64,000 nt of DNA from Glaciihabitans tibetensis. GTDB taxonomy: Bacteria > Actinomycetota > Actinomycetes > Actinomycetales > Microbacteriaceae. Under the pieces are notes generated by a model, which was not told where the DNA came from, did not search any database, and saw only the letters and a list, made by a program, of their open reading frames with translations. The stretch covers positions 186,001 through 250,000 of the forward strand of contig NZ_PVTL01000006.1 in assembly GCF_003003265.1 (NCBI RefSeq), in the 5' to 3' direction. Of the stretch, positions 45,321 to 54,141 are shown one piece after another (the first letter of the stretch is position 1; every line of letters begins with the position of its first letter). The position numbers and the translations under genes were made by a program.

Positions 45321-45339
45321 TTAGGTAGTCCTACCCTAG
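45321..45339. promoter_or_regulatory. DtxR/IdeR-type iron box 2
   Basis: TTAGGTAGTCCTACCCTAG agrees with the same consensus at about 13 of 19 positions and lies two bases from box 1, close to the hmuO promoter (start codon at 45394). Confidence 0.6.
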
Positions 45340-45393
45340 TGTTAGACCGAGCGCTTGCGCCAGAGACTTTCGAACCTTCCTCAAGGAGAGCCC

Positions 45394-46059
45394 ATGACTA
45401 CCCTCGCTGCATCCGCCAGTGTCGCCGAGCCCTTCGCCGTGCGGTTGCGCACGCAGACGCAGAACGCTCACACCCGCGCGGAAAGCGCCGGATTTATGAG
45501 CCGCTTGATGGGCGGAACGGGAAGCATCGACCAGTACGTCGCTTTGATCGGGCAGTATTTCTTTATCTACGAGGCACTCGAGCGTGTTGGCGAATCGTTC
45601 AGGACCGACCCCGTCGGCCAGGCCTTTATCTCCGACGCGCTCTTGCGCCGCCAGGCCCTCGAGGCAGACCTGAGCTTCTTCTCCGGCCCGAATTGGCGCG
45701 AGACGATCGAACCGCTGCCCGCGACCGTGACCTACGTCGAGCGACTGGAGGCCGTGGCATCCAACTCAGCATTGTTTGTCGCGCACCACTATTTGCGTTA
45801 CCTCGGCGACCTGTCGGGCGGGCAGATCATCCGCGTGATGGTTCAGCGTCACTACGGCATTTCGGAGGAGGGGCTGAGCTTCCTCATCTTCCCCGAGGTG
45901 CCGAAGCCGAAGCCCTTCAAGGATGCCTACCGGGTAGCTCTCGAGGACGCCGAGTGGAGCGCCGATGATCGCGACGACTTCATCCTCGAGGTCGACCGCG
46001 CCTACGGCCTGAACTTCGACCTGTTCACCCAGCTGGGTGAATCGACCGCGGCGAAGTAA
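45394..46059 (+). CDS. hmuO: Haem oxygenase (biliverdin-producing)
   Basis: Cleaves imported haem to biliverdin, CO and iron in the cytoplasm. The 221-residue protein has the proximal His at residue 26 in TQNAHTRAE, QYFFIYEALE, and the distal helix YLRYLGDLSGGQIIRVMVQRHY; length and pattern match HmuO. The ATG follows AAGGAG. It is divergent from the haem-uptake operon across two iron boxes, so uptake and degradation should be co-regulated by iron. Its last 35 bases overlap the end of the convergent DUF2236 gene. Confidence 0.95.
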   Translation: MTTLAASASVAEPFAVRLRTQTQNAHTRAESAGFMSRLMGGTGSIDQYVALIGQYFFIYEALERVGESFRTDPVGQAFISDALLRRQALEADLSFFSGPNWRETIEPLPATVTYVERLEAVASNSALFVAHHYLRYLGDLSGGQIIRVMVQRHYGISEEGLSFLIFPEVPKPKPFKDAYRVALEDAEWSADDRDDFILEVDRAYGLNFDLFTQLGESTAAK

Positions 46060-46810
46060 CCCGCCCACCCGGAATCGCCCGGAGGAGTCTGTTCTTCGGT
46101 AGTTCCCGCAGGCTCCGCGGCAGATGCGGGTACACGCGGGCCGTCAGCCCCATGACCGCGTCGAACCGTCGCTGCCGCCCCGGAGACCACGGCAGAGCAA
46201 AGGCCTTCCGCAGCTCGGGGGAGAGCAGACCCGCGGTGACCAGCCCGGCAAGCGGCATCGCGGCCCGCAGCCACAGCGGTCCTGTTGGGGGATGAAGCAG
46301 GGTGTGAGCGACACCGCGCGCGACATCATCCACCTCCACAGACGCAATTTGGTCGGCCCAGTACCGCCGGAAGGCAGCCCGATCCGGCGGCCACAGCTCC
46401 CGCGGCATTTGCAGGGCGACGCCGATCTGCGCGTAATCGTCGTAGATCGCATCCGCGTCGGAATCGGACAGGGCGCCGAACACTCGCTCGTGCACGGTCA
46501 CCGCGGACTCGTACAGCGTGGCGTTCACCCACAGTTGCAGCGCGGGATCCGTCGCGTCATACCCGGGCGCGCGCACCGGGGCGTGGGCGCGGTTGACCAT
46601 CTCGGTCACGAATTCGGCCTGCTCGGGCGTTCCCCAGTAGAGCGCGTACACAAATGTCAGCGTGTGGCGCAGGCGCCGGGTTGGGTCGGAGGCGAAGCCA
46701 CTGTGCTCGGCGACGGCGTGACCGACGCCCGGATTCGCGAGCTGGAGCAGGATGGCGCGGCCGCCGCCCGCGAGGAGAACCGCCTCGGCACCCATGTCAC
46801 GCAATCGCAT
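46025..46810 (-). CDS. DUF2236 (MpaB/Lcp-like oxygenase fold) protein
   Basis: The 261-residue protein has GGGRAILLQLANPGVGHAVAEHSGF, RRLRHTLTFVYALYWG, HAPVRAPGYDATDPALQLWVNATLYESA and YDDYAQIGVALQMPRELWPPDRAAFRRYW, the DUF2236 pattern. The family includes latex-clearing protein and MpaB, with His residues that bind haem b or act as oxygenases; H and Y residues are present here but function is unknown. Proximity to haem genes is suggestive only. The ATG at 46810 has CAGACT, a -10-like box, six bases upstream (leaderless). Confidence 0.85.
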   Translation of the reverse strand: MRLRDMGAEAVLLAGGGRAILLQLANPGVGHAVAEHSGFASDPTRRLRHTLTFVYALYWGTPEQAEFVTEMVNRAHAPVRAPGYDATDPALQLWVNATLYESAVTVHERVFGALSDSDADAIYDDYAQIGVALQMPRELWPPDRAAFRRYWADQIASVEVDDVARGVAHTLLHPPTGPLWLRAAMPLAGLVTAGLLSPELRKAFALPWSPGRQRRFDAVMGLTARVYPHLPRSLRELPKNRLLRAIPGGRVTSPRSIHPAG

Positions 46811-46917
46811 ACAGCGAGTCTGCCCTCTCGCGGTGGGTTTCGCCTCACCGGCATCCGCTCGCACGCAAGCATCCGGCGTTCGTCCAAGACCCGGTAGAGT
46901 TCTTCGTGGTTCAAGTC

Positions 46918-46947
46918 TCTCGATGTCGAGTTATCTCGACGTCGAGA
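46918..46947. promoter_or_regulatory. Tandem palindromes upstream of sucC
   Basis: TCTCGATGTCGAGT (46918-46931) and TCTCGACGTCGAGA (46934-46947, perfect) lie 16 bp centre to centre and together form a 13-bp hairpin. The core resembles the palindrome before icd at 60813. Likely operators of one regulator. Confidence 0.6.
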
Positions 46948-46983
46948 AACTGGCCGCTCCGTTAGTTACCGCCCACGGATTGG

Positions 46984-48156
46984 ATGAGCAGCGTGGATCT
47001 TTTCGAGTACCAAGCCAGGGACCTTTTTGAGTCCTACGGCGTACCTGTGCTTGCCGGCATCACGGCAGACACCCCCGAAGAAGCGAGAGCCGCCGCGATC
47101 AAGCTCGGCGGGATCGTGGTCGTCAAGGCGCAGGTGAAGGTCGGCGGCCGCGGCAAAGCGGGCGGCGTCAAGGTTGCTAAGTCTCCCGACGAGGCGTTCG
47201 AGGCCGCAGAGGCAATCCTCGGCCTCGACATCAAGGGGCACGTGGTGAAGCGCGTGATGGTCGCCGCGGGTGCGCGCATCGCGCAGGAGTTCTACTTCTC
47301 GGTTCTGCTCGACCGCTCCAACCGTTCCTTCCTCTCCATGGCCAGCGTCGAGGGTGGAATGGAAATTGAGATCCTCGCGGTCGAAAAGCCCGAGGCCCTC
47401 GCTCGTGTCGAGGTCGACCCGATCGCGGGCATCGACCACGACAAGGCGCTCGACATCGCCCGCCAGGCCGGCTTCCCCGACGAACTGCTCGAAAAGATCG
47501 CGCCCGTCATCGGCCGGCTCTGGGCAGTGTTCAAGGAAGAGGACGCGACCCTCGTCGAGGTAAATCCGCTCGTGCTCACCGAGACCGGGGAGATCATCGC
47601 CCTCGACGGCAAGGTCACGCTCGACGAGAACGCCGGCTTCCGCCACGACAACCACCACGCCCTTGAAGACGCGGGCGACGTCGATCCGCTCGAGGCCAAG
47701 GCCAAGGCGAACGACCTCAACTACGTCAAGCTCGACGGCCAGGTCGGCATCATCGGCAACGGTGCAGGCCTCGTGATGTCGACCCTCGACGTCGTTTCCT
47801 ACGCCGGCGAGAAGCACGGCGGGGTTCGCCCGGCGAACTTCCTCGACATCGGTGGCGGGGCGTCCGCCGAGGTGATGGCTGCGGGCCTCGACGTGATTCT
47901 CGGCGACCCGCAGGTGAAGAGCGTGTTCGTGAACGTATTCGGCGGGATCACCTCCTGCGACGCGGTGGCGAACGGAATCGTCGGCGCGCTTGCGAAGCTG
48001 GGCGACGCGGCGACGAAGCCCCTCGTTGTGCGCCTGGACGGCAACAATGTCGTCGAGGGCCGCCAGATCCTCGAGGATGCAGCGCACCCGCTGGTCACCG
48101 TAGTCGACACCATGGACGAGGCTGCCGACAAGGCCGCCGAACTCGCGAACGCGTAA
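46984..48156 (+). CDS. sucC: Succinate--CoA ligase (ADP-forming) subunit beta
   Basis: Citric-acid-cycle enzyme interconverting succinyl-CoA and succinate with ATP formation. The 390-residue subunit has the ATP-grasp N-terminus [57 protein letters not shown] and [25 protein letters not shown] at 46984 is used; the GTG at 46993 (VDLFEYQ) would match the common MDLFEYQ start and cannot be ruled out. sucD follows after 15 bases. Confidence 0.96.
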   Translation: MSSVDLFEYQARDLFESYGVPVLAGITADTPEEARAAAIKLGGIVVVKAQVKVGGRGKAGGVKVAKSPDEAFEAAEAILGLDIKGHVVKRVMVAAGARIAQEFYFSVLLDRSNRSFLSMASVEGGMEIEILAVEKPEALARVEVDPIAGIDHDKALDIARQAGFPDELLEKIAPVIGRLWAVFKEEDATLVEVNPLVLTETGEIIALDGKVTLDENAGFRHDNHHALEDAGDVDPLEAKAKANDLNYVKLDGQVGIIGNGAGLVMSTLDVVSYAGEKHGGVRPANFLDIGGGASAEVMAAGLDVILGDPQVKSVFVNVFGGITSCDAVANGIVGALAKLGDAATKPLVVRLDGNNVVEGRQILEDAAHPLVTVVDTMDEAADKAAELANA

Positions 48157-48171
48157 GGGCAGGAAACAACA

Positions 48172-49068
48172 ATGTCGATTTTCCTTGACGAGAGTTCCAA
48201 GATCATCGTCCAGGGCCTCACCGGCTCAGAGGGCACCAAACATGCGGGGCGGATGTTGGCTTCCGGCTCCCAGATCGTGGGTGGGGTGAATCCGCGCAAG
48301 GCAGGAACCACCGTCGAGATCGAGGGCCACACCCTGCCGATCTTCGGATCCGTCGCTGACGCGATGAACGCGACCGGAGCCACCGTGTCCGTGATTTTCG
48401 TGCCCCCGGCCTTCGCCAAGGACGCCGTGCTCGAGGCGATTGACGCAGCGATTCCGCTTGCGATCGTCATCACCGAGGGCATCCCGATCCACGACTCGGC
48501 AGAGTTTTGGGCGCACGCCTCTGCCAAGGGCAACATCACCCAGATCATCGGGCCGAACTGCCCCGGCATCATCAGCCCCGGCAAGTCGAACGCGGGCATC
48601 ATTCCGGCGTCGATAACCGAGGCCGGGCCGATCGGACTCGTCTCCAAGTCGGGCACCCTGACCTACCAGATGATGTTCGAGCTGCGCGATCTCGGGTTCT
48701 CCACCGCAATCGGCATTGGCGGCGACCCGATCATCGGCACCACCCACATCGACGCACTCGAGGCGTTCGAGGCAGACCCGGAGACAAAGGCGATCGTGAT
48801 GATCGGCGAGATCGGTGGAGACGCCGAAGAACGCGCCGCCGCGTACATCCAGGAGCACGTCACCAAGCCCGTCGTCGCCTACGTTGCCGGATTCACGGCG
48901 CCGGAGGGCAAGACCATGGGACACGCCGGCGCGATCGTGTCCGACGGTGCCGGTACCGCCCAGGGCAAGAAGGAAGCGCTCGAGGCGGCCGGTGTTCGCG
49001 TCGGCAAGACGCCGTCCGAGACCGCGTCACTGCTGCGAGAAATCTACGCGACGCTCGAAAACGCGTAG
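48172..49068 (+). CDS. sucD: Succinate--CoA ligase (ADP-forming) subunit alpha
   Basis: The 298-residue CoA-binding, His-phosphorylated subunit: [79 protein letters not shown] and the phosphohistidine segment [21 protein letters not shown] (His about 247). Complete, co-transcribed with sucC. Confidence 0.97.
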   Translation: MSIFLDESSKIIVQGLTGSEGTKHAGRMLASGSQIVGGVNPRKAGTTVEIEGHTLPIFGSVADAMNATGATVSVIFVPPAFAKDAVLEAIDAAIPLAIVITEGIPIHDSAEFWAHASAKGNITQIIGPNCPGIISPGKSNAGIIPASITEAGPIGLVSKSGTLTYQMMFELRDLGFSTAIGIGGDPIIGTTHIDALEAFEADPETKAIVMIGEIGGDAEERAAAYIQEHVTKPVVAYVAGFTAPEGKTMGHAGAIVSDGAGTAQGKKEALEAAGVRVGKTPSETASLLREIYATLENA

Positions 49069-49123
49069 GGCACGCGTCGCGGTAATCCGCTGAGTGTGGC
49101 GGATGTCGCGGGCGAAACTGTAG

Positions 49124-49163
49124 CGCCGGGCACTACTCCCAGCGGTGGGAGAAGTGCCCGGCG
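49124..49163. terminator. Hairpin between sucD and the convergent DUF4166 gene
   Basis: CGCCGGGCACT (49124-49134) pairs with AGTGCCCGGCG (49153-49163), and CTCCCA with TGGGAG inside, with one A-A mismatch. The inner half is the coding end of the DUF4166 gene. There is no T run; probably a bidirectional transcription block. Confidence 0.65.
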
Positions 49164-49762
49164 TACTCGAAGATATCGCCGAGAAGCGGGTTGCTCAGGT
49201 GAACTTCGATGCGGTGGGCATCTCCCGTCCAGCGCTGGCTGAGCACGATTTTCGCCCCAAAGATTGCGGGCACGGGCACGCGCAGTGGTCCGAGGTGTAG
49301 CCAGGCCGCATCCGAGATCATGCTCAGGCCGCCGTCGACAACGCGCACCCGGAGGCGCACCTCGAGGGAACGTCCGCGCCCGACGAAGTCGTGCAGCTGG
49401 CCGTCGATGACGTGGAGCGTGTCCTCGATCTGACGCACCCGGCCGGGGAACTGAAACTCGCGGCCCGCGCTCAGCCCATCGCCTGGCCCGGGCACGGTGG
49501 TGATGGTGAACGGCACGTTCCTGCCGAACTCGGGAAACACCAGGCGCTGCCGGGCCAACACGGCGAACACCGGACGCAACCATCGCTTGCGCGAGCCCGC
49601 GACCTCGAAGGTTCCTGTGCCGAATCCGACCTGTCCGTCGCCGGGCAGCGCGAGGTACTCCCGCAGCTGCGGTGCGAGTTCATCGAACTGCGCGCCAAGC
49701 ACGCGCTGGTACACCGAGGTCGGCGCTTCTGGAACAGCGTGTGGAGCAGATTCGTGGGTCAC
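49133..49762 (-). CDS. DUF4166 protein
   Basis: The 209-residue product has SVYQRVLGAQFDELAPQLREYLALPGDGQVGFGTGTFEVAGSRKRWLRPVFAVLARQRLVFPEFG and ends GDIFEYAGHFSHRWE, the DUF4166 pattern, a soluble domain without a known role that is sometimes fused to sugar dehydrogenase-like proteins. The start is uncertain: GTG at 49762 or 49765, preceded by GGATGGAG, suits the conserved region; a GTG at 49858 has AAGGAG but would add 32 Arg-rich residues. Confidence 0.75.
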   Translation of the reverse strand: MTHESAPHAVPEAPTSVYQRVLGAQFDELAPQLREYLALPGDGQVGFGTGTFEVAGSRKRWLRPVFAVLARQRLVFPEFGRNVPFTITTVPGPGDGLSAGREFQFPGRVRQIEDTLHVIDGQLHDFVGRGRSLEVRLRVRVVDGGLSMISDAAWLHLGPLRVPVPAIFGAKIVLSQRWTGDAHRIEVHLSNPLLGDIFEYAGHFSHRWE

Positions 49763-49908
49763 CACTCCATCCTCGCGGACGGTCCCGGCGCGAGGCGAAT
49801 CGGGGGCGAACCGCAGGCGAATCGCGCGACGAATCGTGCGGCGAATCCCGAGCCTCACAATCTCCTTGGTTTCGGTAGGGCGACAGGGAGATGTTGGCTC
49901 GGTCGCGG

Positions 49909-49914
49909 TAAGGT
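49909..49914 (+). promoter_or_regulatory. Possible -10 box of the DUF6350 gene
   Basis: TAAGGT lies nine bases before the ATG at 49924; no ribosome-binding site is seen. Confidence 0.35.
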
Positions 49915-49923
49915 TCCCTCCGT

Positions 49924-51375
49924 ATGAATCGCTCGCTGACTGCCCTCTTCGCCGCGTTCGAGGCTGTCCTCGTCGTGGCCATTGGCGTGGGAATCTCCCT
50001 TGCCCCGCTCACGATCCTGTGGGCCGCGCAATACGGCTTCGCGCCCGATTGGTGGGACTTCTGGCGTGCCTCGGTCGACATTTGGCTGGTTGGGCACGGC
50101 GTTGACCTGAGCATCACGCTGAACGGGGCGCTCGCGACATCCACCGGCCTACAAGGGGCAGCGACCCCGTTCGCCGTGACCATGGCAGCGCTGGGTTTTT
50201 CGCTGCTCACGATCTTGCTCGGCATGCGTGCCGGACGCCGGATAGCCCAAACCGACCACCGCCTGCTCGGTGAGGCCGTGGCGATCGGACTCTTTGCTGC
50301 GCTGTCGTTGGGGCTGTCGCTGTCCGCCTCGTTTCCGGCCGCGCAGCCCAACCTCGTGCAGGGCACCCTGTTGCCGACCATGGTGTTTGCCATTGGCGTA
50401 GTTTTGGGTACGCTGCGCGCGTCCCGCCCGGGGGTGGATGCCGCGTCGCGACTCATCCGCACCTGGGTCAACAGCTGGGGGCCGCAGACGCGCGCGACGG
50501 TTGCCGCGTCACTCCGCGGCGGCGCCAGCGCGGCCGCGGCGATCGTCGCCATCGCCTCGGTTGTCGTTGCGGTGCTGATCGTCACCAGCTACGCACAGAT
50601 CATCGAACTGTATGAGGGACTCCAGGCGGGAGCGCTCGGCGGCCTCGCGCTCACCATCGCGCAGCTCGCCATTTTGCCGAACCTGGTGCTGTGGGGGGTG
50701 TCGTGGCTGGTCGGCCCCGGGTTCGCGATCGGAACCGGATCGGCCGTGAGCCCCATCGCGACCACGCTTGGGCCGATTCCGGCCGTGCCCGTGCTGGGCG
50801 CTCTGCCCACCTTCGACTCCCCGTTCGCCTTCGTGGGCATTCTTATTCCCGTGCTTGCGGGTTTCCTCGCGGGGGCGCTGCTCGGGTCGAAGGGGGTGCG
50901 CGGCAACGCCTCCGGCTCCGGCTCTGGGCCCGGCGGTGGCTTCGGCGGTGGCTCCGGTGCTGGTGGTGGCGGTGGCGGCTTCGGTCGCCGCGGCTTCGCT
51001 TCGCGAGCCCGGCAAAGCCTCAGCATCGGCATCCCTCAGACCGTCATCACCGGCCTCGGCATGGGGCTGGTCGGCGGGGCGCTGCTCGGACTGCTCGCCT
51101 GGGCATCGGGTGGCGCCGCCGGCCCGGGTCGGCTCGCGACCGTGGGCCCGGATCCGTGGCAGGTCGGGCTGTGGGCTGCACTTGAGATCGGTATCGCCGC
51201 AACCCTCGGGCTGCTGGCGGCAACGCGTCTGCCGAGCGGCACCCATCCGGACGACACGAGCACGCCGCCGCTCGGTTTCGACTCGTCGCACGTGCGCGAT
51301 GCCCTGGACCGCGACCGCGGAGAGGGACCAGACAGCAATCCGCTCGGTTCATTCCGTGCACCGCCGCGGCCGTAG
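49924..51375 (+). CDS. DUF6350 polytopic membrane protein
   Basis: The 483-residue protein has about nine or ten helices: FAAFEAVLVVAIGVGISLAPLTILWAAQYG, PFAVTMAALGFSLLTILLGMRAGRRIAQT, LIVTSYAQIIELYEGLQAGALGGLALTIAQLAILPNLVLWGVSWLVGPGFAIGTGSAVSPIATTLGPIPAVPVLGALP. The last stretch is the family core. A Gly/Ser-rich loop (about 325-350) and an acidic cytoplasmic tail are poorly conserved types of sequence. DUF6350 genes lie between sucCD and purNH in many actinobacteria; function unknown. A 19-bp array begins at its stop codon. Confidence 0.85.
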   Translation: MNRSLTALFAAFEAVLVVAIGVGISLAPLTILWAAQYGFAPDWWDFWRASVDIWLVGHGVDLSITLNGALATSTGLQGAATPFAVTMAALGFSLLTILLGMRAGRRIAQTDHRLLGEAVAIGLFAALSLGLSLSASFPAAQPNLVQGTLLPTMVFAIGVVLGTLRASRPGVDAASRLIRTWVNSWGPQTRATVAASLRGGASAAAAIVAIASVVVAVLIVTSYAQIIELYEGLQAGALGGLALTIAQLAILPNLVLWGVSWLVGPGFAIGTGSAVSPIATTLGPIPAVPVLGALPTFDSPFAFVGILIPVLAGFLAGALLGSKGVRGNASGSGSGPGGGFGGGSGAGGGGGGFGRRGFASRARQSLSIGIPQTVITGLGMGLVGGALLGLLAWASGGAAGPGRLATVGPDPWQVGLWAALEIGIAATLGLLAATRLPSGTHPDDTSTPPLGFDSSHVRDALDRDRGEGPDSNPLGSFRAPPRP

Positions 51376-51485
51376 CGGCAAGATCCGGCCTGAGCGGCGA
51401 GATCCGGCCTGAGCGGCGAGTTCTGGCCGCAGCGGCGAGTTCTGGCCTGAACGGCGAGTTCTGAGCTGAGCGGCGAGTTCTGAGC
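51372..51485 (+). repeat. Six tandem 19-bp repeats starting at the DUF6350 stop codon
   Basis: Units start at 51372, 51391, 51410, 51429, 51448 and 51467 with consensus TGAGCGGCGAGTTCTGGCC. The first holds the gene's TAG stop; most of the others have TGA at that position. Confidence 0.93.
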
Positions 51486-51503
51486 GTGAGCACGGGCGCC
51501 CGC

Positions 51504-51509
51504 TAAACT
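51504..51509 (+). promoter_or_regulatory. Leaderless -10 box of purN
   Basis: TAAACT ends six bases before the GTG start at 51516. No ribosome-binding site. Confidence 0.5.
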
Positions 51510-51515
51510 TGGCGC

Positions 51516-52109
51516 GTGCTGTCACTCGTGGTTCTTATCTCCGGCGGCGGATCGAACCTTCGCGCTCTCCTCGAGGCGTCGGAGGACGCAGAGTTCCCCG
51601 CCCGTGTCGTCGCTGTCGGCGCCGACCGCGACGCTGACGGGTTCGAGCACGCCGAGGCCTACGGCATTCCCACCTTCGCCACGGCGCTGTCCAACTTTCC
51701 CGACCGCGACGCCTGGGGCGAGGCGCTGGTCGAGCAAATCGAGGTATGGCAACCCGACCTGGTGATCCTCAGCGGGTTTATGAAGCTGTTGCCCCCGCGG
51801 GTCATCGAGGCGCTCGGCCCCAACCTGATCAACACCCATCCGGCATACCTTCCGGAGTTTCCCGGTGCCCACGGCGTGCGCGACGCCCTCGCCGCGGGCG
51901 TGCAGCAGACCGGCGCCAGCGTCATCCTGGTCGATAACGGGGTGGACTCCGGACCCATCATCGCCCAGCAGCGGGTCGCCGTACTGCCGGGTGACACGGA
52001 ACATTCCCTCCACGAGCGCATCAAACCCGTGGAGCGGGAGCTTCTTATCCAGGCGGTGCTCGACATCGCCAACGGCCACATCAATCTCAAGGAGCTAGCT
52101 ACCGCATGA
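51516..52109 (+). CDS. purN: Phosphoribosylglycinamide formyltransferase
   Basis: Third step of purine synthesis, using 10-formyl-THF. The 197-residue enzyme has [17 protein letters not shown] (phosphate loop), [20 protein letters not shown], the catalytic [46 protein letters not shown] with Asn, His and Asp, and ERIKPVER. Note LPEFPGAHG where many enzymes have LPSFPGAHG. ATGA overlap with purH. Confidence 0.96.
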   Translation: MLSLVVLISGGGSNLRALLEASEDAEFPARVVAVGADRDADGFEHAEAYGIPTFATALSNFPDRDAWGEALVEQIEVWQPDLVILSGFMKLLPPRVIEALGPNLINTHPAYLPEFPGAHGVRDALAAGVQQTGASVILVDNGVDSGPIIAQQRVAVLPGDTEHSLHERIKPVERELLIQAVLDIANGHINLKELATA

Positions 52110-53833
52110 GCGGACCTTCGCACGATCCTGCCCTGTACCGCCCCCGCGACGTGGTGCCGATCCGCCGAGCGCTCGTCTCGGTGAGCGACAAAACCGGACT
52201 GACCCGGCTTGCCGCGGCCCTCGCCGCCGCCGGGGTCGAAATTGTCTCGACCGGCTCGACCGCGAAGACGATTGCGGCCAGCGGTGTTCCGGTCACCGAG
52301 GTGGCCGAGGTCACCGGGTACCCGGAGTCCCTCGACGGACGCGTGCGCACCCTGCACCCGGCCATCCACTCCGGCCTGCTCGCCGACCTCCGCCTCGAGT
52401 CGCACGAACGCGAGCTCGCCGAGCAGGGAATCGCCCCGTTCGAGCTGGTTGTCTCCAACCTGTACCCGTTCGTCGAGACCATCCGCGCGGGAGTCACCGG
52501 CGACGAGGCCGTCGAGCAGATCGACATCGGGGGACCCGCAATGGTGCGAGCCTCCGCGAAGAACCACGCGAACGTCGCCATCGTCACCTCGCCTGACCAG
52601 TACCTTCTGGTCGAGGAGGCACTCGCCGCCGGGGGAACGTCGCTGCTGCAGCGCCGCGAGCTGGCAGCCGAAGCCTTCGCGCACACCGCTGGGTACGACG
52701 CCGCGGTAGCCGAGTGGTTCGCGACATCCCCGTTCGACCAGCCAGGGACGTCGCCTGACCAGGCAAGGACTTTGTCTTCTCAGGGGGATGCCACGCCCGC
52801 AACCGCCGCGCCAACGTCGACTTTCGCCAGCTCCACCGCAGCTGCAGGTACTGCCACGCCCGCAACCGCCGACGCGGCATCCACCGTCCCCGAGCACATC
52901 GAATTCTCGGGCACGCTCAAGCAGGTGCTCCGCTACGGCGAGAACAGCCACCAGTCGGCCGCCCTGTACCTGCGTGAAGACGGCCGCGGCATCGCGCAGG
53001 CCGAACAGCTGCATGGCAAGGGGATGTCGTACAACAACTTTGTCGATGCGGATGCCGCGTTGCGAGCCGCGTTCGACTTCGACGAACCCGCCGTCGCCAT
53101 CATCAAACACGCGAATCCCTGTGGCATCGCCGTGGCCGCCCGGGTCGGAGACCCGATCGCCAGCGCCCACCGCCGCGCCCACGACTGCGACCCCGTTTCC
53201 GCGTTCGGGGGCGTCATCGCGGCGAACCGCGTGGTCACGCTCGAAGCCGCCGAGGCGATCAAGGACATCTTCACCGAGGTTGTGGTTGCGCCCGGGTTCG
53301 AACCGGAGGCGCTTGCACTGCTGAGCACCAAGAAGAACCTGCGGCTGCTGCAGCTTCCGGCGGACTACGCGCGCGAGGCCACCGAGGTCAAGCAGGTTTC
53401 CGGCGGGCTGCTCACGCAGTCGGTCGACACCCATTTCGCGCCCTTCGACGAGTGGACGCTCGCGGCAGGTGAACCCGCGGATGAGGCAACCCGGGCAGAC
53501 CTCGAGTTCGCCTGGCGTGCGGTACGCGCGGTGAAGTCGAACGGCATCCTGCTCGCCCACGCTGGCGCGTCCGTCGGTGTGGGCATGGGCCAGGTGAACC
53601 GGGTTGACTCGTGCCACCTCGCCGTCACCCGCGCGGGGGAGCGCGCCGCCGGGAGTGTCGCCGCCTCCGACGCCTTCTTCCCGTTCGCTGATGGGCTGGA
53701 AGTGCTGCTCGCGGCGGGGGTACGCGCGGTCGTGCAGCCCGGCGGTTCCGTGCGGGACGCCGAGGTCATCGCCGCGGCCAATGCAGCCGGCGTGACGATG
53801 TACTTCACGGGTGAGCGCCACTTCTTCCACTAA
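52106..53833 (+). CDS. purH: Bifunctional AICAR formyltransferase/IMP cyclohydrolase
   Basis: Last two steps to IMP. The 575-residue protein has the cyclohydrolase/MGS-like domain (about 18-205: [43 protein letters not shown]) and the transformylase domain (about 265-575: [27 protein letters not shown] with the catalytic Lys-His, [14 protein letters not shown], ending [14 protein letters not shown] and [10 protein letters not shown]). Between them, residues about 210-262 (52733-52891) are an Ala/Thr/Ser/Pro-rich insert not found in ordinary PurH, explaining the extra about 45 residues. Confidence 0.96.
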   Translation: MSGPSHDPALYRPRDVVPIRRALVSVSDKTGLTRLAAALAAAGVEIVSTGSTAKTIAASGVPVTEVAEVTGYPESLDGRVRTLHPAIHSGLLADLRLESHERELAEQGIAPFELVVSNLYPFVETIRAGVTGDEAVEQIDIGGPAMVRASAKNHANVAIVTSPDQYLLVEEALAAGGTSLLQRRELAAEAFAHTAGYDAAVAEWFATSPFDQPGTSPDQARTLSSQGDATPATAAPTSTFASSTAAAGTATPATADAASTVPEHIEFSGTLKQVLRYGENSHQSAALYLREDGRGIAQAEQLHGKGMSYNNFVDADAALRAAFDFDEPAVAIIKHANPCGIAVAARVGDPIASAHRRAHDCDPVSAFGGVIAANRVVTLEAAEAIKDIFTEVVVAPGFEPEALALLSTKKNLRLLQLPADYAREATEVKQVSGGLLTQSVDTHFAPFDEWTLAAGEPADEATRADLEFAWRAVRAVKSNGILLAHAGASVGVGMGQVNRVDSCHLAVTRAGERAAGSVAASDAFFPFADGLEVLLAAGVRAVVQPGGSVRDAEVIAAANAAGVTMYFTGERHFFH

Positions 53834-53867
53834 TCCGCTCGCCGGCGCTCCCGGCCCCCAATACCCA

Positions 53868-53899
53868 CTCGCGGCACCGGACATGTCCGGTGCCGCGAG
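53868..53899. repeat. 32-bp perfect palindrome after purH, part of a 20-bp-spaced array
   Basis: CTCGCGGCACCGGACA is followed by its exact inverse. A further CCGGTGCC at 53907 lies 20 bp after the one at 53887. As RNA it would be a strong hairpin and may terminate purNH, but no T run follows. Confidence 0.85.
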
Positions 53900-54027
53900 C
53901 AGGTTTCCGGTGCCGGGAGCCTAGCGCGCGCCCGGGCGGGAGAAACTGCGCCACTTCCGAGTCCCGGAGGCTCGCTGTGGCCCGGCTCCGGGAGTTTGGA
54001 GCTCCGGGAGGGCTAGCTGCGCGCTTC

Positions 54028-54102
54028 GCCCGCCAGCAGCCGCCCGCCAGCAGCCGCCCCGCAAGCAGCCGCCTCGCCAGCAATCGGCCCGCCAGCAACC
54101 GC
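54028..54102 (+). repeat. Five 14-16-bp repeats upstream of the DDAH-like gene
   Basis: GCCCGCCAGCAGCC-type units start at 54028, 54042, 54056, 54071 and 54087. The whole 53900-54128 interval is repeat-like and has no gene. Confidence 0.85.
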
Positions 54103-54128
54103 GCAGCTGATTCATAGAGACTCCGCCG

Positions 54129-54134
54129 TAGGGT
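54129..54134 (+). promoter_or_regulatory. Leaderless -10 box of the DDAH-like gene
   Basis: TAGGGT ends seven bases before the ATG at 54142. Confidence 0.45.
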
Positions 54135-54141
54135 CGTAGAC

